Shown here: positions 8,248 through 16,653 of the stretch, one piece after another
Layout of the letters: each line of letters begins with the position of its first letter
How positions within the stretch are numbered: position 1 is the stretch's first letter
Source: JALHVH01 sp964585685
GTDB taxonomy: Bacteria > Acidobacteriota > Aminicenantia > Aminicenantales > Saccharicenantaceae
Reading direction: 5' to 3'
NCBI GenBank assembly: GCA_964585685.1
Contig: CAZPEP010000042.1
Coordinates: forward strand, 1-64,000
Length of the DNA stretch: 64,000 nt
Position numbers and translations under genes: made by a program
The notes under the pieces: generated by a model
What the model was told of the DNA's origin: nothing
Databases searched by the model: none
What the model saw: only the letters and a program-made list of their open reading frames with translations

Positions 8248-11200
8248 ATGGAGCATTCTTACATCCACCTGCACAACCATTCCGAATACAGCATCCTGGA
8301 CGGCTGCATCAAGGTCGCCGACCTAGCCGAAGCGGCCCTCAAGAACGGCATGCCGGCGGTGGCCATCACCGACCACGGCAACGTCTTCGGGGCCGTCACG
8401 TTCTTCAAGGAGGCCAAGGCCAGGGGCGTCAAGCCCATCCTCGGCTGCGAGGCCTATGTCGCGCCCGGGAGCCGGCTCGATAAAGGGACGTCGCCGAACG
8501 AGGAGACCCACCATTTCCACCTCGTCCTGCTCGTCAAGAACGAGAAGGGCTACCGGAACCTCTGCCAGCTCCTGACCAAGGGCTACCTGGAAGGGTTTTA
8601 CTACCGACCGCGCATCGACAAGGAGATCCTGGCCGGCCGGACCGAGGGCCTCATCGGCCTCTCGGCCTGCCTCAAGGGCGAGATCAACTTCCTCCTGGCG
8701 CGGGACCAGGACGAGCGCGCCGAAAAGGCGGCGCGGGAATACGCCGGGCTCTTCGCCCCGGGCGATTTCTACCTCGAGCTCCAGGACCACGGTATCGAGC
8801 AGCAGAAGGCCATCAACCCGAAGATCGTCGCCCTGGCCCGGAAGCTCGGCCTGCCCCTCGTCGCGACCAACGACGTCCATTTCGTCCACAGAGAGGACAC
8901 TGAGACCCAGGACGTTCTCATCTGCATCCAGACCAACAAGAAGGTCACCGACCAGGACCGCCTGCGGTTCAGCGGGGACCAGTTCTATTTCAAGTCCGCC
9001 GACGAGATGGCCGGGCTCTTTAAGGACGTCCCCGAGGCGGTCCAGAACACGGCCCGAATCGCCGCCCAGTGCGATTTCGAATTCCCGTCCCACGTCCACT
9101 TCCTGCCGAACTTCCGGCCGCCCGACGACTCGTCCCTAAGCGAGTATTTCGAGTCCGTCGCCCGGGAGGGGTTTCGAGTGCGGCAGGACCAGCTCCAGCG
9201 GAAGATCGCGGCGGGCGGGAGCGACGGGAACGGGCACACCCACAGGGAGTACGAGGAGAGACTCGAGCGCGAGATCCGGCTCATCAAGGAGATGGGCTTT
9301 GAGGGCTATTTCCTCATCGTCTGGGACCTCATCAAGGCTGCCCGCGAAAAGGGCATCCCGGTCGGCCCGGGCCGCGGCTCGGCGGCCGGGAGCATGGTTG
9401 CCTACTGTCTGGGCATCACCCAGGTCGACCCCATCGAATACGATCTCCTGTTCGAGCGCTTCCTCAACCCCGAGCGTATCAGCCTGCCCGACATCGACAT
9501 GGACTTCTGTGCCCGCCGCCGGCAGGAGATGATCGAATACGTTACGAAAAAATACGGCCAGGACAACGTCAGCCAGATCATCACGTTCGGGACGATGGCC
9601 GCCCGGGGCGCCATCCGGGACGTCGGCCGTGTCCTCGAGGTCCCGCTCCCCGAGGTCGACCGCATCGCCAAGCTCATCCCCGCCGTCGGCCAGGATTCGA
9701 CCCTGGACGCGGCGCTCAAGAGCGTCCCCGAGCTCCGAGACCTCCAGGAGAAGAACACCAAGATCGCCCAGCTCATCGCCATCGCCCGGAAGCTCGAGGG
9801 CCAGGTCCGCCACGCCTCCATCCACGCCGCCGGCGTCGTCATCACGCCCAAGCCGCTCGTCGAGTATGTCCCCCTCTACCAGTCGGTCAAGGGCGAGATC
9901 ACGACCCAGTTCGCCATGGGCGACATCGAAGCCATCGGCCTGCTCAAGATGGACATTCTCGGTCTGCGGAACCTGACGGTCATCGACGACGCCCTCAAGC
10001 TCATCGAGAAGGACACGGGCGAGCGCCTGGACATCGAAAACATCCCCCTCGACGACCCCGCGACCTTCGACCTGTTCAAGGCCGGCAACACCGACGGCGT
10101 CTTCCAGTTCGAAAGCCCGGGCATGAAGGACCTTCTGCGGAACTTCAAGCCCGAGGTCTTCCGCGACCTCATCGCCCTCAACGCCCTCTACCGGCCCGGG
10201 CCGCTCAAGAGCGGGATGACCGACGAGTTCATCCACCGGAAGAACCACCCGGAGCGGACGACTTACGAATTCCCCGAGCTCGAGCCCGTCCTCAAGGAGA
10301 CGCGGGGGATCATCGTTTACCAGGAGCAGGTCATGCGCATCGCCGTCCGGCTGGCGGGGTTCTCGCTCGCCGAGGCCGACATCCTGCGCAAGGCCATGGG
10401 CAAGAAGGTCAAGGATATCATGAAAGCCCAGAAGCAGCGCTTCCTTCAGGGCGCCCGGAAGAACGGCATCGCCCAGGCCAAGGCGACGAAGATCTTCGAC
10501 CAGATCGCCCAGTTCGCCGAGTACGGCTTCAACAAGTCCCACAGCGCCGCCTACGCCTACCTGGCCTACCAGACGGCCTACCTCAAGGCCCATTACTCGC
10601 GCCACTTCCTGGCGGCCCTCCTGACCTCCGAGGCCGAGCGCGGGGGGACCTCCCAGGTCGTCAAGTACATCGGCGAGTGCCGCGAGATGGGGATCAACGT
10701 CCTCCCCCCGGACATCAACCGGAGCGATTTCCATTTCACCGTCGAGGGCGGAGACCTCCGCTTCGGGTTGGCGGCCGTCAAGAACGTCGGCGAGGCGGCC
10801 ATCCGCGAGATTCTTGCCACCCGCGAAAAGCGCGGCGGGTTCACCACGCCGTTCGACCTGTTCCAGGACAACGACGCGAGGATCGTCAACCGTAAGGCGC
10901 TCGAGAGCCTGATCAAGGCGGGCGCCTTCGATGCCCTGGGCTGGCGGCGCTCGCAGTGCTTCCACATGCTGGATCGGATGATCGAGTACGGCCATGAGGT
11001 CCAACGGTCCCGGACCCAGCGGCAGAACCTCCTGTTCGGTTCCGGCGTCCTCGAGCCGCCCGAGGTCCCGGCCGACGTCCGGGAGATGGGGGAGTGGGAC
11101 GAGTCCCTCTTCCTCTCCTACGAGATGGACGCCCTCGGCTTCTACATCACGAGCCACCCGCTGGCCCAGTACAAGGGAAAGCTCGGCCAGCTCGTCTCCC

Positions 11201-11736
11201 ATGATATCGCCGACCTCGGCGAGAAGGACTTCGAGAAGGAGGTCCGCGTCGTCGGCGTCATCGCCTCCCTCAAGCCGCTCAAAACGAAGAAGGACGAACG
11301 CATGGCCGCCTTCGTCCTCGAGGATATGACCGGCCGGATCGACGTCGTGGCCTTCCCTGAAAGCTACGGGAAGCACCACGTCTACATCCGGGACGGGCTC
11401 CTTGTTTGGGTCAAGGGCAAGTTCATGGGCGAGGGGGAGAGCCGCCGGATCAGCCTCAACCAGGTCCTGCCGCTCGCCGAAGCCTTGGAGAAGATGGCGA
11501 AGCGGATGGTCATCCGTGTCTTCCTCCCCGGGCTCGAGGAGTCCGTCCTGTCCGAGCTCAAGGCCCTCCTCGACAAGTCCGAGGGGACGTGCCCGGTCTA
11601 TTTCGAGCTCGAAACGCCCCACGCCTTCAAGATGGTGACGCGGTCGGCCGAGGTCCACTCGGCGGCCCCGACCGAGGAGCTGAAGAAACGCATCGAAGCC
11701 CTCCTGGGCGAGAATTCGGTCCACATCGAATACTGA
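8248..11736 (+). CDS. dnaE: DNA polymerase III alpha subunit, 1162 aa
   Basis: This is the replicative polymerase of the DnaE1 type. The N-terminal PHP domain has YIHLHNHSEYSILDG and AITDHGNVFGAV. The palm region has GPGRGSAAGSMVAYCLGI and the catalytic PDIDMDFCARRR. The fingers and tau-binding regions are intact, including AEYGFNKSHSAAYAYLAYQTAYLKAH. A helix-hairpin-helix and an OB-fold (EKEVRVVGVIASLKPLKTKK) follow near the C-terminus. No intein or frameshift is seen. The ATG at 8248, one base after the guaA stop, fits the conserved start (MEHSYIHLH); a longer in-frame extension would overlap guaA without similarity. The pairing with guaA suggests co-transcription. Confidence 0.97.
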   Translation: MEHSYIHLHNHSEYSILDGCIKVADLAEAALKNGMPAVAITDHGNVFGAVTFFKEAKARGVKPILGCEAYVAPGSRLDKGTSPNEETHHFHLVLLVKNEKGYRNLCQLLTKGYLEGFYYRPRIDKEILAGRTEGLIGLSACLKGEINFLLARDQDERAEKAAREYAGLFAPGDFYLELQDHGIEQQKAINPKIVALARKLGLPLVATNDVHFVHREDTETQDVLICIQTNKKVTDQDRLRFSGDQFYFKSADEMAGLFKDVPEAVQNTARIAAQCDFEFPSHVHFLPNFRPPDDSSLSEYFESVAREGFRVRQDQLQRKIAAGGSDGNGHTHREYEERLEREIRLIKEMGFEGYFLIVWDLIKAAREKGIPVGPGRGSAAGSMVAYCLGITQVDPIEYDLLFERFLNPERISLPDIDMDFCARRRQEMIEYVTKKYGQDNVSQIITFGTMAARGAIRDVGRVLEVPLPEVDRIAKLIPAVGQDSTLDAALKSVPELRDLQEKNTKIAQLIAIARKLEGQVRHASIHAAGVVITPKPLVEYVPLYQSVKGEITTQFAMGDIEAIGLLKMDILGLRNLTVIDDALKLIEKDTGERLDIENIPLDDPATFDLFKAGNTDGVFQFESPGMKDLLRNFKPEVFRDLIALNALYRPGPLKSGMTDEFIHRKNHPERTTYEFPELEPVLKETRGIIVYQEQVMRIAVRLAGFSLAEADILRKAMGKKVKDIMKAQKQRFLQGARKNGIAQAKATKIFDQIAQFAEYGFNKSHSAAYAYLAYQTAYLKAHYSRHFLAALLTSEAERGGTSQVVKYIGECREMGINVLPPDINRSDFHFTVEGGDLRFGLAAVKNVGEAAIREILATREKRGGFTTPFDLFQDNDARIVNRKALESLIKAGAFDALGWRRSQCFHMLDRMIEYGHEVQRSRTQRQNLLFGSGVLEPPEVPADVREMGEWDESLFLSYEMDALGFYITSHPLAQYKGKLGQLVSHDIADLGEKDFEKEVRVVGVIASLKPLKTKKDERMAAFVLEDMTGRIDVVAFPESYGKHHVYIRDGLLVWVKGKFMGEGESRRISLNQVLPLAEALEKMAKRMVIRVFLPGLEESVLSELKALLDKSEGTCPVYFELETPHAFKMVTRSAEVHSAAPTEELKKRIEALLGENSVHIEY

Positions 11737-11740
11737 TGAA

Positions 11741-11769
11741 TTGACAGGCGAATCCGAAAAATGTTAGAG
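11741..11769 (+). promoter_or_regulatory. Possible promoter before the pseudo-receiver gene
   Basis: TTGACA (11741-11746), a 17-nt spacer and TTAGAG (11764-11769), then 7 nt to the GTG at 11777. The -35 is perfect but the -10 is weak. The same bases also offer AGAGG as a Shine-Dalgarno site, so either reading is possible. Confidence 0.45.
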
Positions 11770-11776
11770 GAAACAC

Positions 11777-12370
11777 GTGTCTTATAGGATCGTTGTCGCC
11801 GACCCCGGCCCCTCCGTCCAGAGGGCCCTCCAGCTGGCCTTTCCGGAGCCGGAGTTCCGCCTCTTCTTCCTCGAGGAGGGCTCCCGGCTTGTCGAAGCCC
11901 TCTCCGCGCTCGGTCCGGACACAGTGCTCCTTTCGCTATCGTTCCCCGGGACGGACGCATATGCTGTCGCCCGGTCGCTCGGCCGCATGGAGGCCCTCCG
12001 GAACGTGCCGCTGTTCTTCCTCAAAGGGACCTTCGAGCTCGTCGACCGGGACAAGGCCGAAGGGATCCCCCTGGAGGGCGTCATCCAGAAACCCTTCGAC
12101 TCCGAAAAGCTCGCCGCGACGGTCCGCGACGCGATCGACCGGAAGATCTCTCCGCAGACCATGCCCGAAGAGCCCCCTCCGGAGGAGCCCGCGGGGGATC
12201 CCACCCCCGGCACCGTTCCTCTCCGGCGGCCCGTTCCGGGCTCCCCGGCCGGCGATCCCCTGCGCGCCCAGGTCCGAGAGCTCGTCCGCGAAGAGGTCCT
12301 TGAGATGGAGCGGGAGCTTGAGAAGAGGATCCGGGCCCGGATCCTTGCCGAGCTCGGAAAAGAGCCCTGA
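11777..12370 (+). CDS. Receiver-like protein lacking the phospho-acceptor Asp, 197 aa
   Basis: Residues 1-120 follow the CheY/receiver fold: IVVADPGPSV at the first strand, LLSLSFPGTDAYAVA at the third, FFLKG at the fourth and IQKPF with the conserved Lys at the fifth. The position of the phospho-acceptor Asp (four residues before the Pro of FPG) is Ser53, and only one acidic residue remains in the first acidic pocket. It is therefore probably a pseudo-receiver not driven by phosphorylation. A Pro/Glu-rich linker (about 130-165) leads to a charged C-terminal helix (VRELVREEVLEMERELEKR) that could form a coiled coil. No DNA-binding domain is present. It is followed 26 bp later by birA. The start is a GTG. 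Confidence 0.7.
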   Translation: MSYRIVVADPGPSVQRALQLAFPEPEFRLFFLEEGSRLVEALSALGPDTVLLSLSFPGTDAYAVARSLGRMEALRNVPLFFLKGTFELVDRDKAEGIPLEGVIQKPFDSEKLAATVRDAIDRKISPQTMPEEPPPEEPAGDPTPGTVPLRRPVPGSPAGDPLRAQVRELVREEVLEMERELEKRIRARILAELGKEP

Positions 12371-12396
12371 AGGAGCCCGCCTTCGGCGAACGGACC

Positions 12397-13137
12397 ATGA
12401 AGATCGGACAGGAAATGCGCCGGTTCGTCCGATGCGGCTCTACTATGGACGAGGCCAGGATCCTGGCCCTTGACGGGGCCGCCGAAGGCCTCATCGTCGT
12501 CGCCGACGAACAAACGGCGGGCCGGGGAACCAAAGGACGGGTCTGGCATTCCCCCCCCGGCGCGGGTCTATACGCGACCGTCCTCCTCCGCCCGGCGTCC
12601 GGGCCGAACCTCGTCCCTCTGGCCGTCGGCGTCGCCCTCCGCGAAGCGGCAGCGGAGACGGCGCCTGCCGTCCGCCTGAAGTGGCCGAACGACCTGGTCT
12701 GGGAAGGCCGGAAGATCGCGGGGGTCCTCTGCGAGGGCGGCGCGGACGGGCTCGGATCTCGGTTCGTCCTGGCTGGCGTCGGCATCAACGTCGGGCAGGC
12801 TCCGGGAGACTTCCCGCCGGAGATCGAGGCTCGCTCGGCGTCTCTCCGAATGGCCGCGGGACGCCCGGTGGACAGGGAAGACTTGCTCGCCCGGTTATGC
12901 GAGGCTTTGGAAACGTGGTATAATATCCTCACACGTGGGGCCGGGGAAAAAATCGTTCGCGCATTCGAGGCCGGGATGATCTTCGCCCGCGGGGACAGGA
13001 TCTCCCTCGACGCCGCGGGCGCGAGGATCGAGGGGATCTATCTCGGCCTGGATGCGGCCGGCGGCCTCATCTGCGGGACGGCGGAAGGACGGAAGTCTTA
13101 TTATTCGGCCGAGGTCGTAGCCTCCGGCCTCGGGTGA
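12397..13137 (+). CDS. birA: Biotin--[acetyl-CoA-carboxylase] ligase, 246 aa
   Basis: It attaches biotin to carboxylase carrier proteins using ATP. The catalytic signature AGRGTKGRVWHSPPGAGLYAT, the biotin-binding KWPNDLVWEGRKIAGVLCEG and the GVGINVG motif are present. The small C-terminal SH3-like domain (about 200-246) is present. It lacks the N-terminal helix-turn-helix of E. coli BirA, so it should be an enzyme only, not a repressor. coaX starts 15 bp downstream; birA-coaX adjacency is common in bacteria because both serve cofactor supply. The ATG at 12397 gives the usual family start. Confidence 0.92.
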   Translation: MKIGQEMRRFVRCGSTMDEARILALDGAAEGLIVVADEQTAGRGTKGRVWHSPPGAGLYATVLLRPASGPNLVPLAVGVALREAAAETAPAVRLKWPNDLVWEGRKIAGVLCEGGADGLGSRFVLAGVGINVGQAPGDFPPEIEARSASLRMAAGRPVDREDLLARLCEALETWYNILTRGAGEKIVRAFEAGMIFARGDRISLDAAGARIEGIYLGLDAAGGLICGTAEGRKSYYSAEVVASGLG

Positions 13138-13152
13138 GCCTGGAGAAAAAGC

Positions 13153-13923
13153 ATGCTGCTTGCAGTAGACATCGGGAATACGACCGTCGCCCTCGGCGTC
13201 TTTCGGGGCAAGACGTTCGCCGCCGACTGGCGGATCAAGACCGACAAGGAAAAGACGGGCGACGAGTACGGCATCGTCCTCCTCAGCCTGTTCCGGCGGG
13301 CCGGGATCAGGCCCGACCGGATCGGCGCGGTCATTATCTCGAGCGTCGTCCCTCCCCTGACCCCGGTCTTTCAAGCGGTGAGCGAGGACCTCTTCGGGAA
13401 GAAGGCCCTCGTCGTCGGTCCGGGCCTTAGGACGGGGATGCCCATCCTCTACGAGAACCCCCTCGAGGTCGGGGCCGACCGCGTCGTCGCCGCGATCGCC
13501 GCCTTCGAGAAGTACGGCGGGCCGTGCGTCGTCGTGGACTTCGGCACCGCGACCACGTTCGACGCCGTCTCGGCCAAGGGCGAGTATCTGGGCGGGGCCA
13601 TCGCCCCGGGGATCCAGATCTCGGCCGAGGCCCTGTACCTGAAGACGGCCCGGCTCCCCCGGATCGAGATCCGGAAGCCGAAGAAGGCCATCGGGAGGAC
13701 GACGGTCGCCAGCATGCAGTCGGGGCTCTATTTCGGATACGTCGGGCTTGTGGTCCACACGATCGCGCAGATCGGGAAGGAGCTGGGTCGCGGGTTCCAC
13801 GTTGTCGCGACGGGGGGCTTCGGGGCCCAGATCGCGGCCGAAATTCCGGCCATCGAAGCGTACGAGCCTTCCCTCGTCCTCGAAGGGCTGAGGGTCGTCT
13901 ACGAGAGGAACCAAAACGAGTAA
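13153..13923 (+). CDS. coaX: Type III pantothenate kinase, 256 aa
   Basis: It phosphorylates pantothenate in the first step of coenzyme A synthesis. The ASKHA-fold motifs are visible: DIGNTTVALGVF at the N-terminus, the GADRVVAAIAAFEKYGGP stretch, VVDFGTATTFDAVS, and the GGAIAPGIQISAEALYLKTARLP segment. Length is as expected. Type III enzymes are not inhibited by CoA. The stop codon TAA at 13921 overlaps the reading frame of the next gene, which appears translationally coupled. Confidence 0.95.
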   Translation: MLLAVDIGNTTVALGVFRGKTFAADWRIKTDKEKTGDEYGIVLLSLFRRAGIRPDRIGAVIISSVVPPLTPVFQAVSEDLFGKKALVVGPGLRTGMPILYENPLEVGADRVVAAIAAFEKYGGPCVVVDFGTATTFDAVSAKGEYLGGAIAPGIQISAEALYLKTARLPRIEIRKPKKAIGRTTVASMQSGLYFGYVGLVVHTIAQIGKELGRGFHVVATGGFGAQIAAEIPAIEAYEPSLVLEGLRVVYERNQNE

Positions 13924-14539
13924 GGAGACCTACTACCAGACGATCGCCCGGGAGTTCTTCAAGCGGCGGGGGGCGCCGTTCTTCCTCTCCCCGAAGGACG
14001 TGGCCCTCATCGCCCGCTGGGAGAAGGCGCGGATCCCCCTCGACGTCGTCCTCGAGGGCATGGAGAAGGCCTTCATGAACTACCGGAAAGGCGGGCGTCC
14101 GGCCGGGGCCCTGACCTTGGCCTTCTGCGAATACCAGGTGGGGAAAGCCCTCACTGGGAGACGGGAGAGGAGGGCCGGCGGAACGCGGAAGACCGTCCCT
14201 CGGGACGCCAAGAGGGACCGGTTGCGCGAGGAGATCGAGCGCTTCCTTAAAGAGGTTCCGCCGGGGCTCGAGGCCCTGGAGGAGGCTTTCGCGGCGGCCC
14301 GGGCCGTCCTGGACGATCCCGGCGCCGGCGAGGAGGGGCTCGAGGCGCTCGACGGCACGGTCGACGAAGCGCTCTGGCGGACTGTGCCGGAGAGGGAAAA
14401 GGCACGCGTCCGGAAGGACGTCCTTGCGGGGCTCCCCGGGAAGCGGACCCTGGATCTCGGGGACGTTGCGAGGACGAAGCTGGTGAAGGAGATGAGGGAA
14501 CGGTATAAGGTGCCGTACCTCTCGCTGTATTATTATTGA
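13916..14539 (+). CDS. Uncharacterised protein without a canonical start codon, about 207 aa
   Basis: I do not recognise this family. The frame reads TSKETYYQTIAREFFKRRG, then FFLSPKDVALIARWEKARIP, a helical middle rich in Glu/Arg, and ends KVPYLSLYYY. Its protein-like composition and GC-rich third positions start just after the TGA that closes this frame inside coaX. Yet between that stop and residue about 29 there is no ATG, GTG or TTG; the first is the GTG at 14000, which would cut off the ordered N-terminus. An ACG at 13916 lies 6 nt after AGAGGA and overlaps the coaX stop, so it is my tentative start. The gene lies between coaX and rnr. It may act with either, but the sequence does not say how. 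Confidence 0.6.
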   Translation, partial: TSKETYYQTIAREFFKRRGAPFFLSPKDVALIARWEKARIPLDVVLEGMEKAFMNYRKGGRPAGALTLAFCEYQVGKALTGRRERRAGGTRKTVPRDAKRDRLREEIERFLKEVPPGLEALEEAFAAARAVLDDPGAGEEGLEALDGTVDEALWRTVPEREKARVRKDVLAGLPGKRTLDLGDVARTKLVKEMRERYKVPYLSLYYY

Positions 14540-14574
14540 GCCGCATGACGGCACTAACTCAAAGGAAGGATAAG

Positions 14575-16653
14575 ATGGAAAAAATGGATAAGAGGATCCC
14601 CCTCCTGCTCAAAAAGCATGCGGAGGGGCTGGCCCTTCAGGATATTGCCGGAGAGCTCCGGGTCCCCCGCAAGGACAAGAACAAGCTGGCCGAGACCCTT
14701 CAGGCCCTCGAGCTCGATGGCGTCGTCCGCCGCTCGCGGAACAGGTACTTGCTCCCCCTGCGGTCGAACGTCGTCCGCGGCCGCCTGGTGACCGTGCTCC
14801 GCGGGTTCGGGTTCGTGACCCCCGAGGGCGGTGGGCCAGGAGGGGACATCTTCATCCCGGCCCGGGATTCGGCAGGGGCTCTTCAGGGCGATACCGTCGA
14901 GGTCATGGTCCGGGAGAGCGGCCGTAAGGGAAAACCGGAGGGCCGCATCCTCCGCATCCTGAAGAAGGAGCGGAAGCGGATCCTTGGGATCTACGTGGAG
15001 AGGGGTGGCTCGCCCTACTTGGAAGCGTTCGACTCCATGGCCCCCGAGGACATCCCCCTCCGGATCCGGGGGAAGGAGCTCCCTAGGGCCGGCATGATCG
15101 TCGAGGCGGACCGGGGGACCCACGAGCTCGCGGCCGTCCTAGGCTTCCCGGACGATCCCGGGGTGGACACCCGGGTCGTCATCCTGCGCCACGGCCTGGC
15201 CTCCGAGTTCCCCGCCGAAGTTCTGGCTGAGGCGGACGCCGCGCGTTCCGCGGTCACGCCCGAGGACCTCGTCGGCCGGACCGACCACCGGGACTGGCTG
15301 ACCGTGACCGTTGACGGGGAGAAGGCCCAGGATTTCGACGACGCCGTGAGCGTCAGGTTCCTTCCCAATGGGCACTACCTCCTCGGCGTCCATATCGCCG
15401 ACGTCTCGCACTACGTCCGGCCCGGCACGGCCCTGGATGCCGAAGCCGTGGTCCGGGCGACGAGCGTCTATTTCCCCGACACGACCCTGCCCATGCTTCC
15501 CGAGAGGCTCTCGAACGACCTTTGCAGCCTGCGGCCGCGGGCCCCCCGGCTTACCGTCTCCGCCCTGCTCGAGATCGACGGGGCCGGGCGCGTCGTCCGC
15601 GAGGAGTTCCACCCGTCGGTCATTCAGACGGTCGAGCGGATGACCTACACCTCGGTCAGCCGGATCTTCGAGGGCGACCGGGCCGAGCGCGAGCGTTACG
15701 GCCACGTCGTCCCCGCCCTTCTCCTCATGAGGGAACTGGCCCGCCTTCTCCGGTCCAACCGTGCCGAGGCCGGGAGTCTCGATTTCGACCTCCTTGAGCC
15801 GGAGCTCGTCTACAAGGAGGGAACTCTGATGTCCATCGTCCCCTCCGGCCGGAGCGAGGCCAACCAGCTGATCGAGGAGTTCATGGTGGCCGCCAACGTG
15901 GCGGTGGCCGCGCACCTTGCCCGGGCCGGAGTCCCGTCCCTCTACCGGATCCACCCGGCCCCCGGGGTCGAGGACCTCGAGAAGCTCCGGGAAATGCTCT
16001 CCCATTTCGGGCTCGTCCTCCCGCGGGCCGAGCGGATCGGTCCCCGGGACCTCCAGGCCGTTCTCGAGCGGATGAAGGGCCAGCCCGGTGAGAAGTTCGT
16101 CAACGTCCAGGTCTTGCGCTCGCTCAAGCTCGCCGTTTACGCAGACGAGAACCTAGGCCACTACGGCCTGGCCAAGACCGATTACACCCACTTCACCTCT
16201 CCCATCCGCCGCTACCCGGACCTCGTTGTCCATCGCGCCCTCAAGCGGCTCCTGGCCGGGGAGAAGGCGGATAAGGCCTCTCTCGCGCCCCTCGCCCTCC
16301 AGTGCTCGCAGAAGGAGCGGCAGGCGGACGAGTCCGAGAAGGACCTCCTCCTCTGGCGTATCTTCCGCTTCCTCAAGACGAAGCTCGGCGAGGAGCTCGA
16401 GGGAATCATCACCGACGTTACGAAGGCGGGCTTGCTCGTCGAACTCGACGAATTCTTCGCCGATGGCATCCTGCCGTTCCAGTCTCTCGACGGCGACTAC
16501 TATTACCGGAGGAACGCCAAGACCCTGCGCGGCCGCCGGAAGGGCCGGACTTTCGATCTGGGCGACCGGGTCCGCGTTATCTTGGTTGCCTGCGACCCGG
16601 CCCTGCGCCGGATGGAGTTCTCCTTGAGCGCGGAGATGGGGGGAAAAACGTGA
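14575..16653 (+). CDS. rnr: Ribonuclease R, 692 aa
   Basis: This is a 3'-to-5' exoribonuclease that degrades structured RNA. Domains in order: a winged-helix N-terminus (ALQDIAGELRVPRKDKNKL), cold-shock domains (RGFGFVTPEGG and FIPARD), the RNB catalytic domain with DFDDAVSVRFL, HIADVSHYVRPGTALD, FPDTTLPMLPERLSNDLCSL and YTHFTSPIRRYPDLVVHR, and a C-terminal S1 domain (EGIITDVTKAGLLVELDEF). The RNB acidic residues are intact. The ATG at 14575 follows AAAGGAAGG at good spacing; an upstream in-frame ATG at 14536 overlaps the previous gene and lacks such a site. The stop overlaps the start of the SelB-like gene. Confidence 0.95.
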   Translation: MEKMDKRIPLLLKKHAEGLALQDIAGELRVPRKDKNKLAETLQALELDGVVRRSRNRYLLPLRSNVVRGRLVTVLRGFGFVTPEGGGPGGDIFIPARDSAGALQGDTVEVMVRESGRKGKPEGRILRILKKERKRILGIYVERGGSPYLEAFDSMAPEDIPLRIRGKELPRAGMIVEADRGTHELAAVLGFPDDPGVDTRVVILRHGLASEFPAEVLAEADAARSAVTPEDLVGRTDHRDWLTVTVDGEKAQDFDDAVSVRFLPNGHYLLGVHIADVSHYVRPGTALDAEAVVRATSVYFPDTTLPMLPERLSNDLCSLRPRAPRLTVSALLEIDGAGRVVREEFHPSVIQTVERMTYTSVSRIFEGDRAERERYGHVVPALLLMRELARLLRSNRAEAGSLDFDLLEPELVYKEGTLMSIVPSGRSEANQLIEEFMVAANVAVAAHLARAGVPSLYRIHPAPGVEDLEKLREMLSHFGLVLPRAERIGPRDLQAVLERMKGQPGEKFVNVQVLRSLKLAVYADENLGHYGLAKTDYTHFTSPIRRYPDLVVHRALKRLLAGEKADKASLAPLALQCSQKERQADESEKDLLLWRIFRFLKTKLGEELEGIITDVTKAGLLVELDEFFADGILPFQSLDGDYYYRRNAKTLRGRRKGRTFDLGDRVRVILVACDPALRRMEFSLSAEMGGKT

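Noticed and set aside
9136..11724. An 862-codon minus-strand open frame
   Set aside because: It is the mirror of dnaE. High GC keeps the opposite frame open; the translation is a low-complexity Asp/Glu/Leu/Val/Gly string without motifs.
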